This document shows positions 50,101-60,720 of a DNA stretch of 64,000 bases, piece after piece. The stretch covers positions 1 to 64,000 of the forward strand of contig JALIZF010001829.1 in the NCBI GenBank assembly GCA_029948255.1, in the 5' to 3' direction. This stretch comes from Telmatactis stephensoni (lineage: Eukaryota > Cnidaria > Anthozoa > Actiniaria > Isophelliidae). The notes under the pieces are model-generated. The model made no database searches. It was not told the DNA's origin and saw only the letters and a program-made list of their open reading frames with translations. Numbering within the stretch: position 1 is the stretch's first letter; every line of letters starts with the position of its first letter. Made by a program: the position numbers and the translations under genes.

Positions 50101-51206
50101 CTCCAGCGATAATTTTTTAGACCTTTCACTTACAGAGTTCTAGGACTCAGTGCTGAATCACTTTTAACGATCAAAAAAAAGTCTGAGTTCTTTGTTTATA
50201 TGGACGATTTCAATTTTACCGAGCAAGTTGTAAACATGGATTCTGAGAACTCGTTTATTATCTTTAATCTAAAGTTCTTGTATCACGGTACTTTTCTCCT
50301 AGTTTTCTTCTGAAAGGTTTATTTTGTATTGTTAAAATTACCGAATGCTATTAAACCAATTTTGAATTAAGTCTTACTATTTTGAGTGACTTGAGTTATT
50401 TCTAGTGATCTTAGATCAGTTAGATGTCGACTGACAGTTTTAGCCTGCTTCTGCAGTGTATTCAAATTGAATAATAAAAAGGTTAACGCACTCTTTGCTC
50501 GTGAATTATCGGGATTTATCTTCAAGAGTTTGCTAACAATGAACGAGAAATTTTATTAAATACTGCACGAGGCTAACGTTAACCTCTAATTAGCAAACGC
50601 GACGCAAAACGTTTTATCGTTGCTAATTTAGCTTTGTTTTAAATGATACATTAATCAATGGAAATGCGGCTTTGAGATATTATTGCCTATCATACAGAGT
50701 TTTTTGAGAAAAATCGATCGAGTGGTTTTAGAGAAATCTGAAAAAGCGCTTGAATGTGAATATTTAGGGCTGAATCTGAAATGGACTGTCTCACAAAACA
50801 AATTCGTTCTCAATATTATGAACGAAACAATCCTCAAAACGCTCAAGGTAACAAAATATAAGATGAAGGAATGTGAAGGTGATCGCTGGTGAGACCTTCA
50901 GCCGATCGAGGAAGAGAAAGTTAAAGACCATTCAAAAAACAGTAGGCAGTGCAAAAGTACTAACTAAATAGTGCAACTAATTAAACAATGAAAAACAAAG
51001 AATTTGGGACTTTGTAGTAGTTTTAGATCTTGTACCTGAGCACGTGATGAGATCACTCTCTTCTCTATTACCAAAAACTTGTACATAAATAAAATTGTCT
51101 CAATTTCTAAATGTCCAAGGATTAAAACCGCCCTACCTCCTTCGCTGCTAGTCACGAGGATCATAAAAGTCAAAAGAACCACAATCCTAATGCTCCAATA
51201 TTCCAT
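46900..51206 (-). CDS. Discoidin/Ig type I membrane receptor, copy D (complete, 5 exons, single F5/8C)
   Basis: Predicted 446-residue receptor. Exons: 51137-51206, 48975-49297, 48168-48576, 47673-47957, 46900-47153, with consistent phases and intact frames. Signal peptide MEYWSIRIVVLLTFMILVTS, then a single F5/8C domain, two C2-type Ig domains, the helix and a tail ending YNYRPL. It lacks counterparts of copy B exons 3 and 4, so it has one discoidin domain instead of two. Its F5/8C exon has a two-residue insertion (CVQVNG) and serine in LVSGIA where A-C have cysteine. The 5' intron flank resembles that of exon 2 in B and the 3' flank that of exon 4, so the exon is either the ancestral single copy or a fusion from unequal crossing-over. 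A Crypton-like ORF fragment lies antisense in intron 1. Confidence 0.85.
47251..47306. repeat. Poly-C tract in copy D intron 4
   Basis: C-rich run with an uninterrupted stretch of about 22 C, in the intron between Ig 2 and the transmembrane exon. Copies B and C have only a short CCTCCC run here. Confidence 0.8.
47673..47957 (-). CDS. Copy D exon 4: Ig domain 2
   Basis: 285 nt, C2-type Ig domain with AVLSCYATGDPAPTITW and MDQGVYECRAAND. Confidence 0.87.
48168..48576 (-). CDS. Copy D exon 3: F5/8C C-half plus Ig 1
   Basis: 409 nt, homologous to exon 5 of B/C (VFQGNTDTTSIVRHNL, CLRVEIYVNF, LLLNCNATG, KYRCVATN). The donor-side intron lacks the SINE present in copies B and C. Confidence 0.87.
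48975..49297 (-). CDS. Copy D exon 2: F5/8C domain N-half (mosaic)
   Basis: 323 nt. The N-terminus GQPLGVAND matches exon 2 of copies B/C, while EGYLIPPHGRL matches their exon 4. Donor AAG|GTTTGT. Confidence 0.87.
49648..50073 (+). pseudogene. Crypton/DUF3504-like N-terminal fragment, antisense in copy D intron 1
   Basis: ATG at 49648 opens MAESRESKFDNFSSEDIGNL, then NTKKATAWGVSVFK. Donor AAAG|GTAAGC at 49771; acceptor TTTTTTAG at 49879; second exon DWLSKKYRTESLEILSPQLL and SDGVKKFYQESKKTPNEYF, stop at 50073. About 106 residues with matching phase. The pattern (NTKKAT.WGV..F.DWL, then L..GVKKFY) resembles the N-terminal helical part of tyrosine-recombinase-like DUF3504 proteins related to Crypton transposons. 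The catalytic part is missing, so it is a remnant or captured exon. Family assignment is from memory. Confidence 0.42.
51137..51206 (-). CDS. Copy D exon 1: signal peptide
   Basis: 70 nt, MEYWSIRIVVLLTFMILVTSS then donor GGAG|GTAGGG. An in-frame ATG five codons upstream gives a longer alternative start. The shorter one is preferred because it aligns with copies A-C. Confidence 0.82.
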
Positions 51207-51363
51207 TTTGTATGGCTTCAAAGATGCTCAAAGTCGTTCTGAATCTTCCCGTCGTCCTCGAATGGTACTTATTATATCGTAGTGAAATGAACACTTCCTA
51301 GTCATGGTTGTATAATCGAGCATTTCAATTAACTTCCGGTCATTGCGTCTGAACGGAACTGCC

Positions 51364-51665
51364 CGGTTAACATTTGGACTTCCGGTCCTAGGCTCAACAA
51401 CCGTGTCGACCTAAAGAACGTCTGCAAGCCCTTTGTCTATTTAACAAATTGAAGATGGTTTTGAGTTGTCTGTGCTCTTATGGATACACTCTTGACGCCA
51501 TATAAAATGTTTAAAACTGCGCTCGTGATTCCACTTGAGTTTTGAACATTTGAACATGACGTCATCAAGAGTGCGTCAATAAGAGGACAGACAACTTGAG
51601 ACAACTCAAAAGTTGTCTGAGTCTGTTGTTTAGAGGACCGGAAGTCCAAATGTTTATCGGGCATA
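51364..51665. repeat. Nested inverted repeat upstream of copy D
   Basis: Outer arms share ATTTGGACTTCCGGTCCT and its complement (51374-51392 and 51637-51656). An inner palindrome (about 51455-51600) includes ACTCTTGACG and a TGACGTCA (CRE-type) word near 51557. Confidence 0.5.
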
Positions 51666-52136
51666 AAAGGCAACTTATTATCATATCAACGCTACCGGAA
51701 TCTGCTCTCAGCGCTGAATCACACGCGCCCTACGTAAAGGGCAAGCATCGCTACTTTAGTTTTACTTTGACTTTTCCCTTCCACTCTGTCTTTATGCACG
51801 TTTTCATACCAAATGACCTTAGTGTTACAACGGACAACATCGTGTCTTACGGTGGAAAATATTACTGTTACAAACAATTAACTTACTGCAATTTTCAAAA
51901 CAATGCGAACTTGAACATCTAAATACTCAAGTGTTTTTTGCCAATGCAAATTAGCTTCCGTCAATCAAAATCAAAAATCAAAAATACGTATAGTAGATTT
52001 AACAAAAATAATACAAAAATTATATTTAGCTTTTACAGATCGTCTAAAGATCATATTAAGTCATTTGATGTGTTTTTAGGGATTTTTGGTTGTTTGTTTG
52101 AAGTGGACTAGCCTGCGTTGCTGGCTGTCAAGGGAA

Positions 52137-52300
52137 AGTGGAGGGGCCGGGGAAGGAGGGGAAAAGGGAGGGGAGGGGGAAGGAGGGAAAAGGGGAGGGG
52201 AGGGGGACTGGGGAGGAGAGAAGAGAAATGAGAGTCTCATTTCCCTCCTCTCCTCCCCAGTCCCCCTCCCTCCGATCCCCCAGTTTCCCCTCCTTCCCAT
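52137..52300. repeat. Polypurine/polypyrimidine inverted tract
   Basis: About 100 bp of GGGGA/GGAGG-rich purines followed by the complementary pyrimidines. Near-perfect arms meet around 52235 (GGACTGGGGAGGAGAGAAG versus its complement). Multiple G4-type GGGG runs. Confidence 0.75.
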
Positions 52301-52407
52301 TATATGTCACAAGCTACTTCCGGTTAATTCAAGCGCTCTGATTGGCTGTTTGACGTTCTGGATCCCCCTGTAATGCCCGTGGGCGCGCGATTACGGAAAA
52401 TATCCCG

Positions 52408-53015
52408 AGAGACCTTAAGATTGACGTTTTTTAGCAAACCGCTAACGACAAACGGCAAAAATTGACCTTGATTTTCATTTATTTTCATTTACAAGCTTAT
52501 TCCTTCCAGTGAAGGCAGGGTCACCACAACAGCTTTCGCCAATTACTGTGGGCCCTGTAGTGTTATAGGACAGACCACACACACCGGCAACTTCATGGCC
52601 TACTCTCCCCGAATAGTGGTGTGGGTTCTTTAACGTCCCTCCGGTACAAGTGGTGAAGTGTTAGAGAGACGGGGCCTACGGTTTAACGTCCTTATCCGAG
52701 AAGACGTGAAGGTCTAACCGTTTGCAGATGTAATTACAAAGGCAGCACCTTCTCCTCAATTATTTAAAGACCCCGACCTCCCGCACAAAAGACCGACGCT
52801 CAACCAACTGAGCAAAACTGAGCAGCGATTTGTGCCATTTTGATTCATATTTTACTCTAATCCTTAAATAAGTCCAACAAGCAAATAAAGAACAAATCTC
52901 TTAACAACAGAAAATACAAATATTTTCACTTAGTGAAAAAACGGCCGAAGACAGACGGCTAAAGTTTGTCGTTTGGCGGTTGTCGTTTGCCGTAAACGTC
53001 AATCTTAAGGTCTCT
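52408..53015. mobile_element. TIR element interrupted by a SINE
   Basis: Ends share GAGACCTTAAGATTGACGTT followed by arrays of AAACG/ACGGCAAA words in opposite orientation. About 340 bp of SINE-alpha sits between them. No transposase. Confidence 0.55.
52495..52828 (-). mobile_element. tRNA-derived SINE-alpha inside a TIR element
   Basis: Body words GGATAAGGACGTTAAACC and CACCACTATTCGGGGAGAGT on the minus strand; the head at 52790-52820 is degenerate. It sits between the two TIRs of a MITE (52408-53015). Confidence 0.62.
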
Positions 53016-53832
53016 ACTATTTTGAAAATACACCAAGAATTAACTTGTAGCGCATCAGTTCAATGCGGTGTTGATTTTGGCTCTAAAGGTCCATTTTATA
53101 ACTTCAAATCAGCTCCAAAAGTTATCAAAAAAGACCTTCTTTCTTTGAAAAGGTAATGCTGACAGAAATCTTTGTTAGTGAATTATTTCCAAAATTACCG
53201 TCTTTGAATTTGACATGTTCGCTTGATTTGTGCCATTCTTGATGGTTTGCAAACTTGCAAAAAGGCGAGAATCGTGAACGCGCGCGCTCCAAAAAACCGG
53301 AAGTAAAATACTGAAATGCTAAAAAAAGGAGAGAGAAATTGAAAAACATGCCGTATAATAAACAACTTATTAAACTCGCTTGTTCGTTCTGTACATAGAA
53401 ATATCACACCTCGGTCTTGATTGTCCGGCCAAGACCTCGGTCTGATATTTCTCTGTACAAACCTGGATATCAAATAAAGATGCACAGAAATGTGGTGAGA
53501 ACAACAGTCATGCTACTGGACTCATGGCATATTTATTTATGTTCTCATCACATTTTGACGTCATCTGTGCATCTATTAGAGTACAGATCAGATGTACAGA
53601 AAATTGAATCATTTGTTGAGTAATTAAAAAGCGACAGCAAGATCACGTCTACTGAACAGAACTGTTTGATCAAGATCATGCACCTTCTACCGGGGAGGGG
53701 GAGGGGAACAGAAGGGCGGGAATGTGACGGGGAAGGGAGGGGAGAGGGTGATGAGAGCAAGGAAATGGGGAGAGGGTGGGGAAGGGAAGGGTTGGAGTAA
53801 AACAAGGAACCCAATTGTTGGATACTCACAAT

Positions 53833-54048
53833 TCATAACATCGCCAGTTTATTGGCAAAATGAAGCACTGTGCTCCATTCAGTAGTATTTTCCAAGATGC
53901 TATAATCGAACTCATAAGGAAGTCTAAACTGGCCAGCGGCCTCCCAATCGTTACTGACAGTCAAAGTAGTGATTTGTGATTGGTTGGAATACCAACGAAT
54001 AGAGCACCACCTTTGCCGAACCATTCCTGATTGAGAAAAAAGAACGAA
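53833..54048 (-). CDS. Uncharacterised exon-like ORF
   Basis: After a possible acceptor (TTTTCTCAATCAG, near 54027), minus-strand reading gives GMVRQRWCSIRWYSNQSQI, TLTVSNDWEAAGQFRLPYEF and WSTVLHFANKLAML, then stop at 53833. Codon usage and sense composition look protein-like and the frame is open for about 65 codons, but I recognise no family. It could be a captured exon or chance. Confidence 0.22.
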   Translation of the reverse strand, partial: FVLFSQSGMVRQRWCSIRWYSNQSQITTLTVSNDWEAAGQFRLPYEFDYSILENTTEWSTVLHFANKLAML

Positions 54049-54079
54049 TACGGCAAGAACATTGAACAACTGTGAAGGA

Positions 54080-54905
54080 GTCTAAACGAGCAAAAAGGCT
54101 TGTTTGAAAGGCTGGGCATAGTCCTTTGTCTTGATCTTTGTTCCTTTGAGGTTTCGGGTCCCCATATAACTTACAACAAGCCATTATTAATGCTTCCGGA
54201 AATTGCGGCTTGCAATTTGCTCTCCCCTGGCCAAGTGATTCAAAAACTGTCTGGGTACGCTGAATAAAACGTGCCAACGTTAGCTGGCCTTACGTGGGGA
54301 GGGGTGTGGAGGGATAAGGGTTACGTATGCAGCGCTACTTTAGTTATATTTTCCCTTTTCCCTTCCATCCTTCTCCTCCCTTTCTGTTTTTCTCTGGACA
54401 ACCTTTTGTATTGAAATTAATTATTAATTGTGGATAATTGTTTAAAAAAGATCAACTCAGCTTATAATTTACTACTTAGTTTATTGTATCTTTTCCTTCA
54501 TAGGCTCCCTCCACAGAAACTGATTCTGATCAATTTCACAGCCCATACTTATTTCAACTCGTGGATACATCTCCGGTTTCGCGCCCGCACCTTAGACAAA
54601 CGAAAAATGCCTTTTAACTAGTGTGAATGGAAGACCTAATCGATCAACCTATACAACAAAAAAAGATGCTTTTCTAAATTTATCCCGACTAGTGTGAACA
54701 TGTGTTTACGTCACATTATGTTTGATGACTGATAATGATGTCTAGACTATGCAAAGTCAGCGGCAAGCAGTCTTCTGAAGTCAAGACGGGTTGTTCAGGA
54801 TTGTTCAGTGCGCTCGCAATTCATGTCTATTTCTTAGTCGATCGATAACTTGCTATGATGCCATTTTCAATTTTTATCTAGGTTATTTTATCTTATAAGA
54901 ATTAT
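54080..54905. other. Array spacer remnant between copies D and E
   Basis: 54080-54610 matches the middle of the other spacers (20440-21090). It then jumps at TTTTAACTAGTGT to the receptor 3' flank (22410-22690 equivalent), ending TTATCTTATAAGAATTAT. This is the deleted form of the conserved intergenic spacer. Confidence 0.65.
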
Positions 54906-55123
54906 GTTATGTTATGTTTTATAACATAGGTAATATATAACGCGCGCTCTGATTGGATGATAAGCGCGCGCGAGCGTGCGTCCAGAACTCGATGGACAGC
55001 ACGCTGACGTCAATGTTTCCTTTTCTTACAGCGCGCGCCATGTATGGAGAACTTTGAAGGTCATCAGTATTTTTATTTAGGTTAAACGTGCGGCTTATTT
55101 CGTTTGTCTATGTTATAAAAAAA

Positions 55124-55298
55124 ATGGTCAACACTCAGCAGTGCGTCCATTGAGTTATGGATGCACTTGGTCGGCTGCTAAGCACTCGAGAAGCTATAGT
55201 CTCGGCTACGCCTCGTGCGACTCTTACGCTTCTCTCGTGCTTAGCAGCCTCCCGCGTGCATCCATAACTCAATGGACGCACGCTGAGTGTTGACCATT
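55124..55298. mobile_element. Fold-back element
   Basis: Arms AATGGTCAACACTCAGC and complement, including GTGCGTCCATTGAGTTATGG. The centre CTCGGCTACGCCTCGTGC is almost the same as in the fold-back at 9937. Confidence 0.62.
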
Positions 55299-55310
55299 TC
55301 TTCAATGTTG

Positions 55311-55608
55311 CGTTACGTTACGTTACGTTACGTTATGTTATGTTATGTTACGTTACGTTACGTTACGTTACGTTACGTTACGTTACGTTATGTTATGTTA
55401 TGTTATGTTATGTTACGTTACGTTACGTTACGTTAAGTTATGTTATGTTATGTTATGTTATGTTATGTTATGTTATGTTATGTTATGTTATGTTATGTTA
55501 TGTTATGTTATGTTATGTTATGTTATGTTATGTTATGTTATGTTATGTTATGTTATGTTATGTTATGTTATGTTATGTTATGTTATGTTATGTTATGTTA
55601 TGTTATGT
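55311..55608. repeat. CGTTA/TGTTA pentanucleotide satellite
   Basis: About 60 units of a 5-bp repeat in blocks: CGTTA, TGTTA, CGTTA, TGTTA, CGTTA, then over 30 TGTTA. A further piece lies at 56151-56228 with a TGTCA block. Long repeated peptide readings here are artefacts. Confidence 0.85.
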
Positions 55609-55611
55609 ATA

Positions 55612-55775
55612 GGTAATCATACGGTTTCGAGTTCAATTTGGAATTAATTTGCACGAGTGTGTTTTTCAAAGAGTATCAAAATTGCACGAGCCCGTAGGGC
55701 GAGTGCAATTTGAGCTCTTTGAAAAATACACGAGTGCGAATTAATTCCAAATTGAACGAGAAATCGTATGATTAC
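55612..55775. mobile_element. Fold-back element inside the pentanucleotide satellite
   Basis: Arms GGTAATCATACGGTTTCGAG and the complement near 55755-55775, with TTGGAATTAATTTGCACGAG in the stem and a CCCGTAGGGCGAG loop. Confidence 0.6.
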
Positions 55776-55779
55776 CTTT

Positions 55780-56150
55780 TAATAATATACATGAAAAAAT
55801 TCGAGAAAATAATCTCGAGAAGAAAACTTTCAGCGCGCGCTCGTTGAGATGTGATGGCGTCAGTGGCGCGCGCAAGTCATCAAAAATTGTTTAACTGACA
55901 ACCAGATCCTCATAGTTTTTGCCATTTTTTTCAAACAAACATATACTTTAATGAATGAAAACCTCCATATTTGCATTGTTGGTTATGTTTTACAATAGCA
56001 GTATAAGGAAAAATTGATCTTAATGCGACTTTGAAATTATAAATTCAAATGTAATTTGCACTGTATTACAGCTCTTCTGCACTGTGTTACACTTGAACTG
56101 CACTGTTCTCGACCAATCAGAATCGAGTAATTTTTTCATGTATATTATTA
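55780..56150. mobile_element. TIR element, about 370 bp
   Basis: Ends AATAATATACATGAAAAAAT and complement (56131-56150). Contains ATTCTGATTGGTCGAG on the minus strand at its right end. Confidence 0.5.
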
Positions 56151-56251
56151 GTTATGTTATGTTATGTTATGTCATGTCATGTCATGTCATGTCATGTCAT
56201 GTCATGTTATGTTATGTTATGTTATGTTTTCTTTTGTAAAAGAATTAGTGC

Positions 56252-56682
56252 CAATAGGCCTGATATGCACTAACAGGTCACGTGACCCTATCTCCCATAA
56301 ATCAAGCAGCACCGTCAAAATGAACGCCAGAAATAGAAAGAGCACCTCGATATTAGTAAAAGTGCAAATTTTCAGCTCCTAAGATGTAATACAGGAGAAA
56401 TGACAGTAAATTTAAGATTGGATTTTTTCTTAAGATTCGTTCGGAAAAGCGCGTTGGATGGCACGAGCTTGCCATCCAATTAACGCGCTTTTTCGAACGA
56501 ATCTGAAGAAAATGTCCAATCTTAAAGTTACTGTCATTTTTTCTCTTATTCACCTTATAAACTGAAACTTTGCACTTTTACTAATATCGAGGTGCTCGTT
56601 CACTTTTTGGAGTTCATTTTAATGTGCTGCTTGATTTAGGGGAGATAGGGTCACGTGACCTGTTAGTGCATATGGCCTATTG
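56252..56682. mobile_element. Long-armed inverted repeat element
   Basis: Arms of ~140 bp starting AATAGGCC, then GGTCACGTGACCCTATCTCC, with a second inner palindrome (56402-56540). Inserted in a MITE whose right end lies at 56690-56785 and whose relative is at 62462-62758. Confidence 0.55.
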
Positions 56683-56807
56683 TTTTGCTATTCTCAAGAG
56701 GAAACAAAAAAATCTGAATAAGAAAGAAAATTCGTAGAGCATTCTGGTAGTTGTAGTAAAATGACGCCATCGTGCAAATGGCCTCACTAACAGTGCTAAT
56801 TTGCGGT

Positions 56808-56928
56808 TCACAAAGGTCTGTAGTTGTAAGATGCATGCACTGTCGTTAGAAGACTCGGGAAATTGGTTCTCCCTGCAGGATAGTTCAACAATTTGGTTCG
56901 GATTTGTTTCATTGTTGGTCATTGAAAT
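56808..56928 (-). pseudogene. Discoidin/Ig receptor copy E: tail-exon relic
   Basis: Minus-strand match to the end of the tail exon (MTNNETNPN, then an insertion of about 11 codons, then PESSNDSA). A 4-nt duplication near 56833 shifts the frame so that YNYRPL is lost. The helix-coding part is missing: homology stops at a 200-bp TIR element at 56929. No other exon of this copy was found to the right, so it is a dead fragment whose 3' flank survives at 54610-54905. Confidence 0.72.
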
Positions 56929-57129
56929 TTACACGGTGCAACTTTTGCCTACAACTGTTGCATGCAACTTGCTTACGACATATTTTAGCGCCTATTTACA
57001 CGCGCGCAACTTTGCATGCAATAGTTGCAGGCGAGTTGTAGGCTTGATTTACACGATGCAATTTGTGTTGTATATATGTCGTAAGCACGCTGCATGCAAC
57101 AGTTGTAGGCAAAAGTTGCACCGTGTAAA
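56929..57129. mobile_element. 201-bp TIR element interrupting copy E
   Basis: TIR TTTACACGGTGCAACTTTTG plus further inverted words (GCCTACAACTGTTGCATGCA). It sits exactly where homology to the receptor tail exon stops. Confidence 0.62.
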
Positions 57130-57500
57130 TCGGCCTCAAGTGAAATAACGAGGATGTCTAGACGATGCGGTTAAACATGCTCTCTACGAATCATTGCGTT
57201 AACATCGATCAAAACTGAGAAATCAGTAGTAGTAGTAAACCTTTATTTGGGTAATCCTGTCAAAATACATAGTATTTTGTTATCAATAGGAGCCCTAAAT
57301 AAATTAAAAAATAATAATAATGATAATAATAAGAATATATATATATATATATATATAAACTAATTATTAAGATATAAAATATTAAAATACAATAATTAAA
57401 AATCTAACTAGAAATATTAATACTATGATCATCTCTTGAATTTAGAGAGATATATATCATATATAAAAGACTACTTCTTGCTTCCTAAAAAACTAGACGC
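57130..57500. other. AT-rich stretch with simple repeats
   Basis: Contains (TA)n near 57335-57357 and AT-rich low-complexity DNA; no coding capacity seen. Confidence 0.6.
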
Positions 57501-58677
57501 TGATCGCCAGCGTTACTGGGCTACCTGTGGCTATTGGCATTGGGTGGTACAGATATGTGCATCTAATTATAGGCTGTTCAGCAGAAGTATTAAGTGAACT
57601 GTGGAATTTTGTTCCATGTTCAATAGTTGACCTTAAAGTTTCTGAATTCCAATACCGGGTAGATTTTATCAGAGATTATAATATAGCTTTTTTCTAACGA
57701 GCGCTCTGATTGGCTAAAAAGCGCTTGAAACCCGTGGTATATTTCCCCCATAAACCACAGGCACGGCTCAACTCGCTCAACACTTCTTTCTGCCGTAAAA
57801 AAAAAAGATAAAAACCAAAAGAATGTTCAATATAAAATACGTTTTTTATTGTTTTCTGATATATTAGCAAGTCACAGTTCACGACTTTCACTAGAACCTG
57901 ATGTTTTGCAATGAAAAGCGACTGATAAGAGCAAACCTGAAATCGTGTATGAAACTTTGGATAGTTTTTCACAAAACAAATAACTCAAAAATTCAGGCAG
58001 TATTATAAGAACAATAAGTTTATTAACAATATTTGTATTAACAAGTTACTTTCCTTGATAAAATATAGTTCCTTTCAATTCAGCAGACTGTTATTACAGC
58101 TTTGATGACAACAAACAAGAGAGCAACAGCGTAGAAAAACTCTCAAACTTACAAGTGATAGTTGAAGGCCGTTAAATTTACTCAATTGCCTTTGAAATAT
58201 CTGCAATTCTGACAATTTTTTTTCTGTGAACAAAACGTACACATGTACAAATAAGCCAATAAAAACACGAGGAGTAAAAAGGCAAATTTATGCTTCAAAG
58301 CATTCACTTTCAGAGCATCGAAATTACGGCAAAGCTTTAAAGCTTAAAAAAGTCTGTAAAAAGGACTTAATCCGCCTAAAAAATTTTGCACATACAAAAA
58401 AAAATTTTTTTCAGTGAAAACATGTATGCTTAGACACAAGAAAGTATAGAAAAGTACCTCATAAGAGCAAATTTGTTGTCCACAACTTTCATGTCAACTT
58501 CTTCAACGCCATTTTTGTCTCTTCACAAAGGACGTCGATGACGTCATTTTCAAAATCAAGCCAATCACAACTTATTGGCTCTCTCATGATTCTTAGGAGA
58601 ATTGATATTTTCATCTGCGAAATTTGGTTTTAAATGTTAGTTTTTTGCTTATAATTATTTTCCGCTATATTATAAAA

Positions 58678-58841
58678 GCAATAAACGATAGATTTCCGTG
58701 GTTTATCGGGGAAATAAACCACTTGGGATGTTGGGAGAACACTCGAAAAGGCCGAAAATTTTTTAGGCCTTTTCTCGTGTTCTCCCAACATCCCGCGTGG
58801 TTTATTTCCCCGATAAACCACGGAAATCAATCGTTTATTGC
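58678..58841. mobile_element. Fold-back element, near-perfect
   Basis: Arms GCAATAAACGATAGATTTCC and complement; the stem contains GTGGTTTATCGGGGAAATAA and TGGGATGTTGGGAGAACAC. The centre is rich in AAAGGCC/GGCCTTTT. Confidence 0.62.
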
Positions 58842-59334
58842 TTAACTACCATACAGTTCATTACCAATGTTCATTATTTGAACTAAGTTATTGATGATGA
58901 AATACCATTATTTCTGTGGGCAAGTATTAGTGATGTAAGGGACATGGCTCAGTACACATGCACTTGGTACCTACAAGTACATTCAAGCCAAACAACAACA
59001 CTTTGTTTTTACTATAAGGTGCTTGGATAGTCTTAAAGGGATCAATAGGACCATGATTTGTTTCTATATATCACTTGACAGAATAAAATTGGAATGATTC
59101 ACTCCTCTGTGATAATTCAATTATTTGTAACAGATGACTTGTAGTTTTCCTGGTTTATTTATGATGCGTGTATTTCTCGAGACTGGTATTCTTTCTCGAT
59201 CACGCACATGAAAATATCACTGTTCAAAACAAGACTTTGAATAAAAACAAAAGCTTTATTTCCATGTATATTTCTTAAATTTATTATTGACAATAAAAGT
59301 ACTACGTCTAATGGAACTGTGTGTGGTTCCCGAT

Positions 59335-60352
59335 GGGATCGGGTAATGTTCGAGTTACGCGCTTCGAGTTATGCGCTTCGAGTTACGCGCTTTTCGAGTT
59401 ACGCGCTGTGCCACACCCATTTTTGCCTGTGCCACACCCAGCGCGTAACTCGATGTCTTTAGGAAAGGTTAGTGACTTCGAGTTACGCGATGAACGCACA
59501 ACTCGAACTAAACCAGTCGTCTTAAAGTGTCGAGTTACGTAAATAAGACGTTTATGTTGAATTAATTATTAGACTAGAATCAACATTTTAAAACTGAACA
59601 CATTCTGATTTAATCGTTTTCTTATTCTTCATAGAACAGTAGTAATAATAATGTTATTTTTAACGTTAGAACCAACATACAAATATTTCCAAAAAATGAC
59701 TGAAAAAAAAAAAAGTAAATAGAACAGTTTTTGAAACGCCACTGACCTCCCTTAGTACTAGCAGAAGCCGGGCATTGCCCTTGAATCGAGAAGAACAAAA
59801 TCTTCCGCTGTTAAGCTATTTCTGGCAGGAGATTTGATTACAGGGGGTGGACACATCAGATTGCTGCCGATGGGCTTATTTCTTAAACAATTCAAATTGG
59901 CACAAATATAAAATGTGCAGTCTACTGCGAAGTTCCGATTTCTGGGAATGTACAACCATTAACGTAGACGTAAATTTTGCCGACTGACATGAAACTTTTT
60001 ACAAAAGAATCTCTTATCTTGATGTTGAAGCTACGTTTCAGTAGTTTTTCGTTACACGATGGTTGTGAATTTATACCATGTTGATATTCAAATTTCAAAA
60101 TTACTTTAAGTCGAATTAGTTTCCTATAAACCTAATAATTCAACATAAACGTCTTATTTACGTAACTCATCACTTTAACACGATATGTTTTAGTTCGAGT
60201 TGTGCGCTCATCGCGTAACTCGAAGTCACTAACCTTTCCTAAAGACATCGAGTTACGCGCTGGGTGTGGCACAGGCAAAAATGGGTGTGGCACAGCGCGT
60301 AACTCGAAAAGCGCGTAACTCGAAGCGCGTAACTCGAAGTTTACCCGCCCTC
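59335..60352. mobile_element. 1,018-bp TIR element with CGAGTTACGCG arrays
   Basis: Flanked by the 8-bp duplication TTCCCGAT (59327-59334 and 60353-60360); empty site at about 61916-61923. Imperfect ~230-bp TIRs begin GGGATCGGGTAA and contain repeated TTCGAGTTACGCGC and a GTGCCACACCCA duplex. The minus-strand ORF at 59758-59955 (65 codons, several Cys) has no recognised domain. Confidence 0.62.
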
Positions 60353-60514
60353 TTCCCGATAGATTCTAGAATGCTTTGGTTAGGTTTTGAGAAGACCGAT
60401 TTGAAGTCCCCGCCTTCTTATTTCAAGTACGATCGATGAAGCTTTAAAATCTTCTATGAATCAGCAAAATATTCAACAAGAAATCTCCTCTAGATTTGTA
60501 AACGGTAATTCTAT

Positions 60515-60580
60515 CTAACATATGGAAAGAACAACAATAATCACGAAGAAAAAGGCTAAAAACTTACTTCGAAATCTCAT
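60515..60580 (-). pseudogene. Signal-anchor-like ORF, unit 1 copy with nonsense codon
   Basis: Reads MRFRSKFLAFFFVIIVVLSI then C and TAG. The counterpart at 62024-62131 has CAG at the stop position. Too short to name. Confidence 0.25.
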
Positions 60581-60720
60581 GTCTAATGGCGGAGCTTGAT
60601 CACTTGAAGCATGCTTGAAGCACCCAGTAATGCATTGCGCGTGTACAGTATTGCGCAAGAATGGCCATTTCGCGAGGCGACAGGAAACAAAAAAGAACTA
60701 GACCCTGTTGGCAGGGTAAC

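Larger units (their letters stand above)
51207..54080. other. Upstream region of copy D, element-rich
   Basis: 51207-51440 keeps homology to the region upstream of the signal-peptide exon in copies A-C. The rest contains an inverted repeat (51364-51665), a polypurine mirror tract (52137-52300), a MITE with a SINE inside (52408-53015), short palindromes near 53390-53460 and a purine-rich tract (53690-53800). No gene was recognised with confidence. Confidence 0.55.
57510..60720. repeat. Local segmental duplication, unit 1
   Basis: The words CTACCTGTGGCTATTGGCAT (57520), ACCATACAGTTCATTACCAA (58848) and ATTCTAGAATGCTTTGG (60363) recur in the same order at 60727, 61250 and 61923. Unit 1 also holds 57680-58840 with a fold-back and the 1-kb TIR element. 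Confidence 0.65.

Noticed and set aside
50683..50892. 69-codon ORF MPIIQSFLRK with an overlapping antisense ORF
   Set aside because: AT-rich, no domain, no duplicate in other copies and no support for either strand.
55340..55647. Open frames MLCYVMLCYV
   Set aside because: Translation of a 5-bp satellite, no start context, no conservation.
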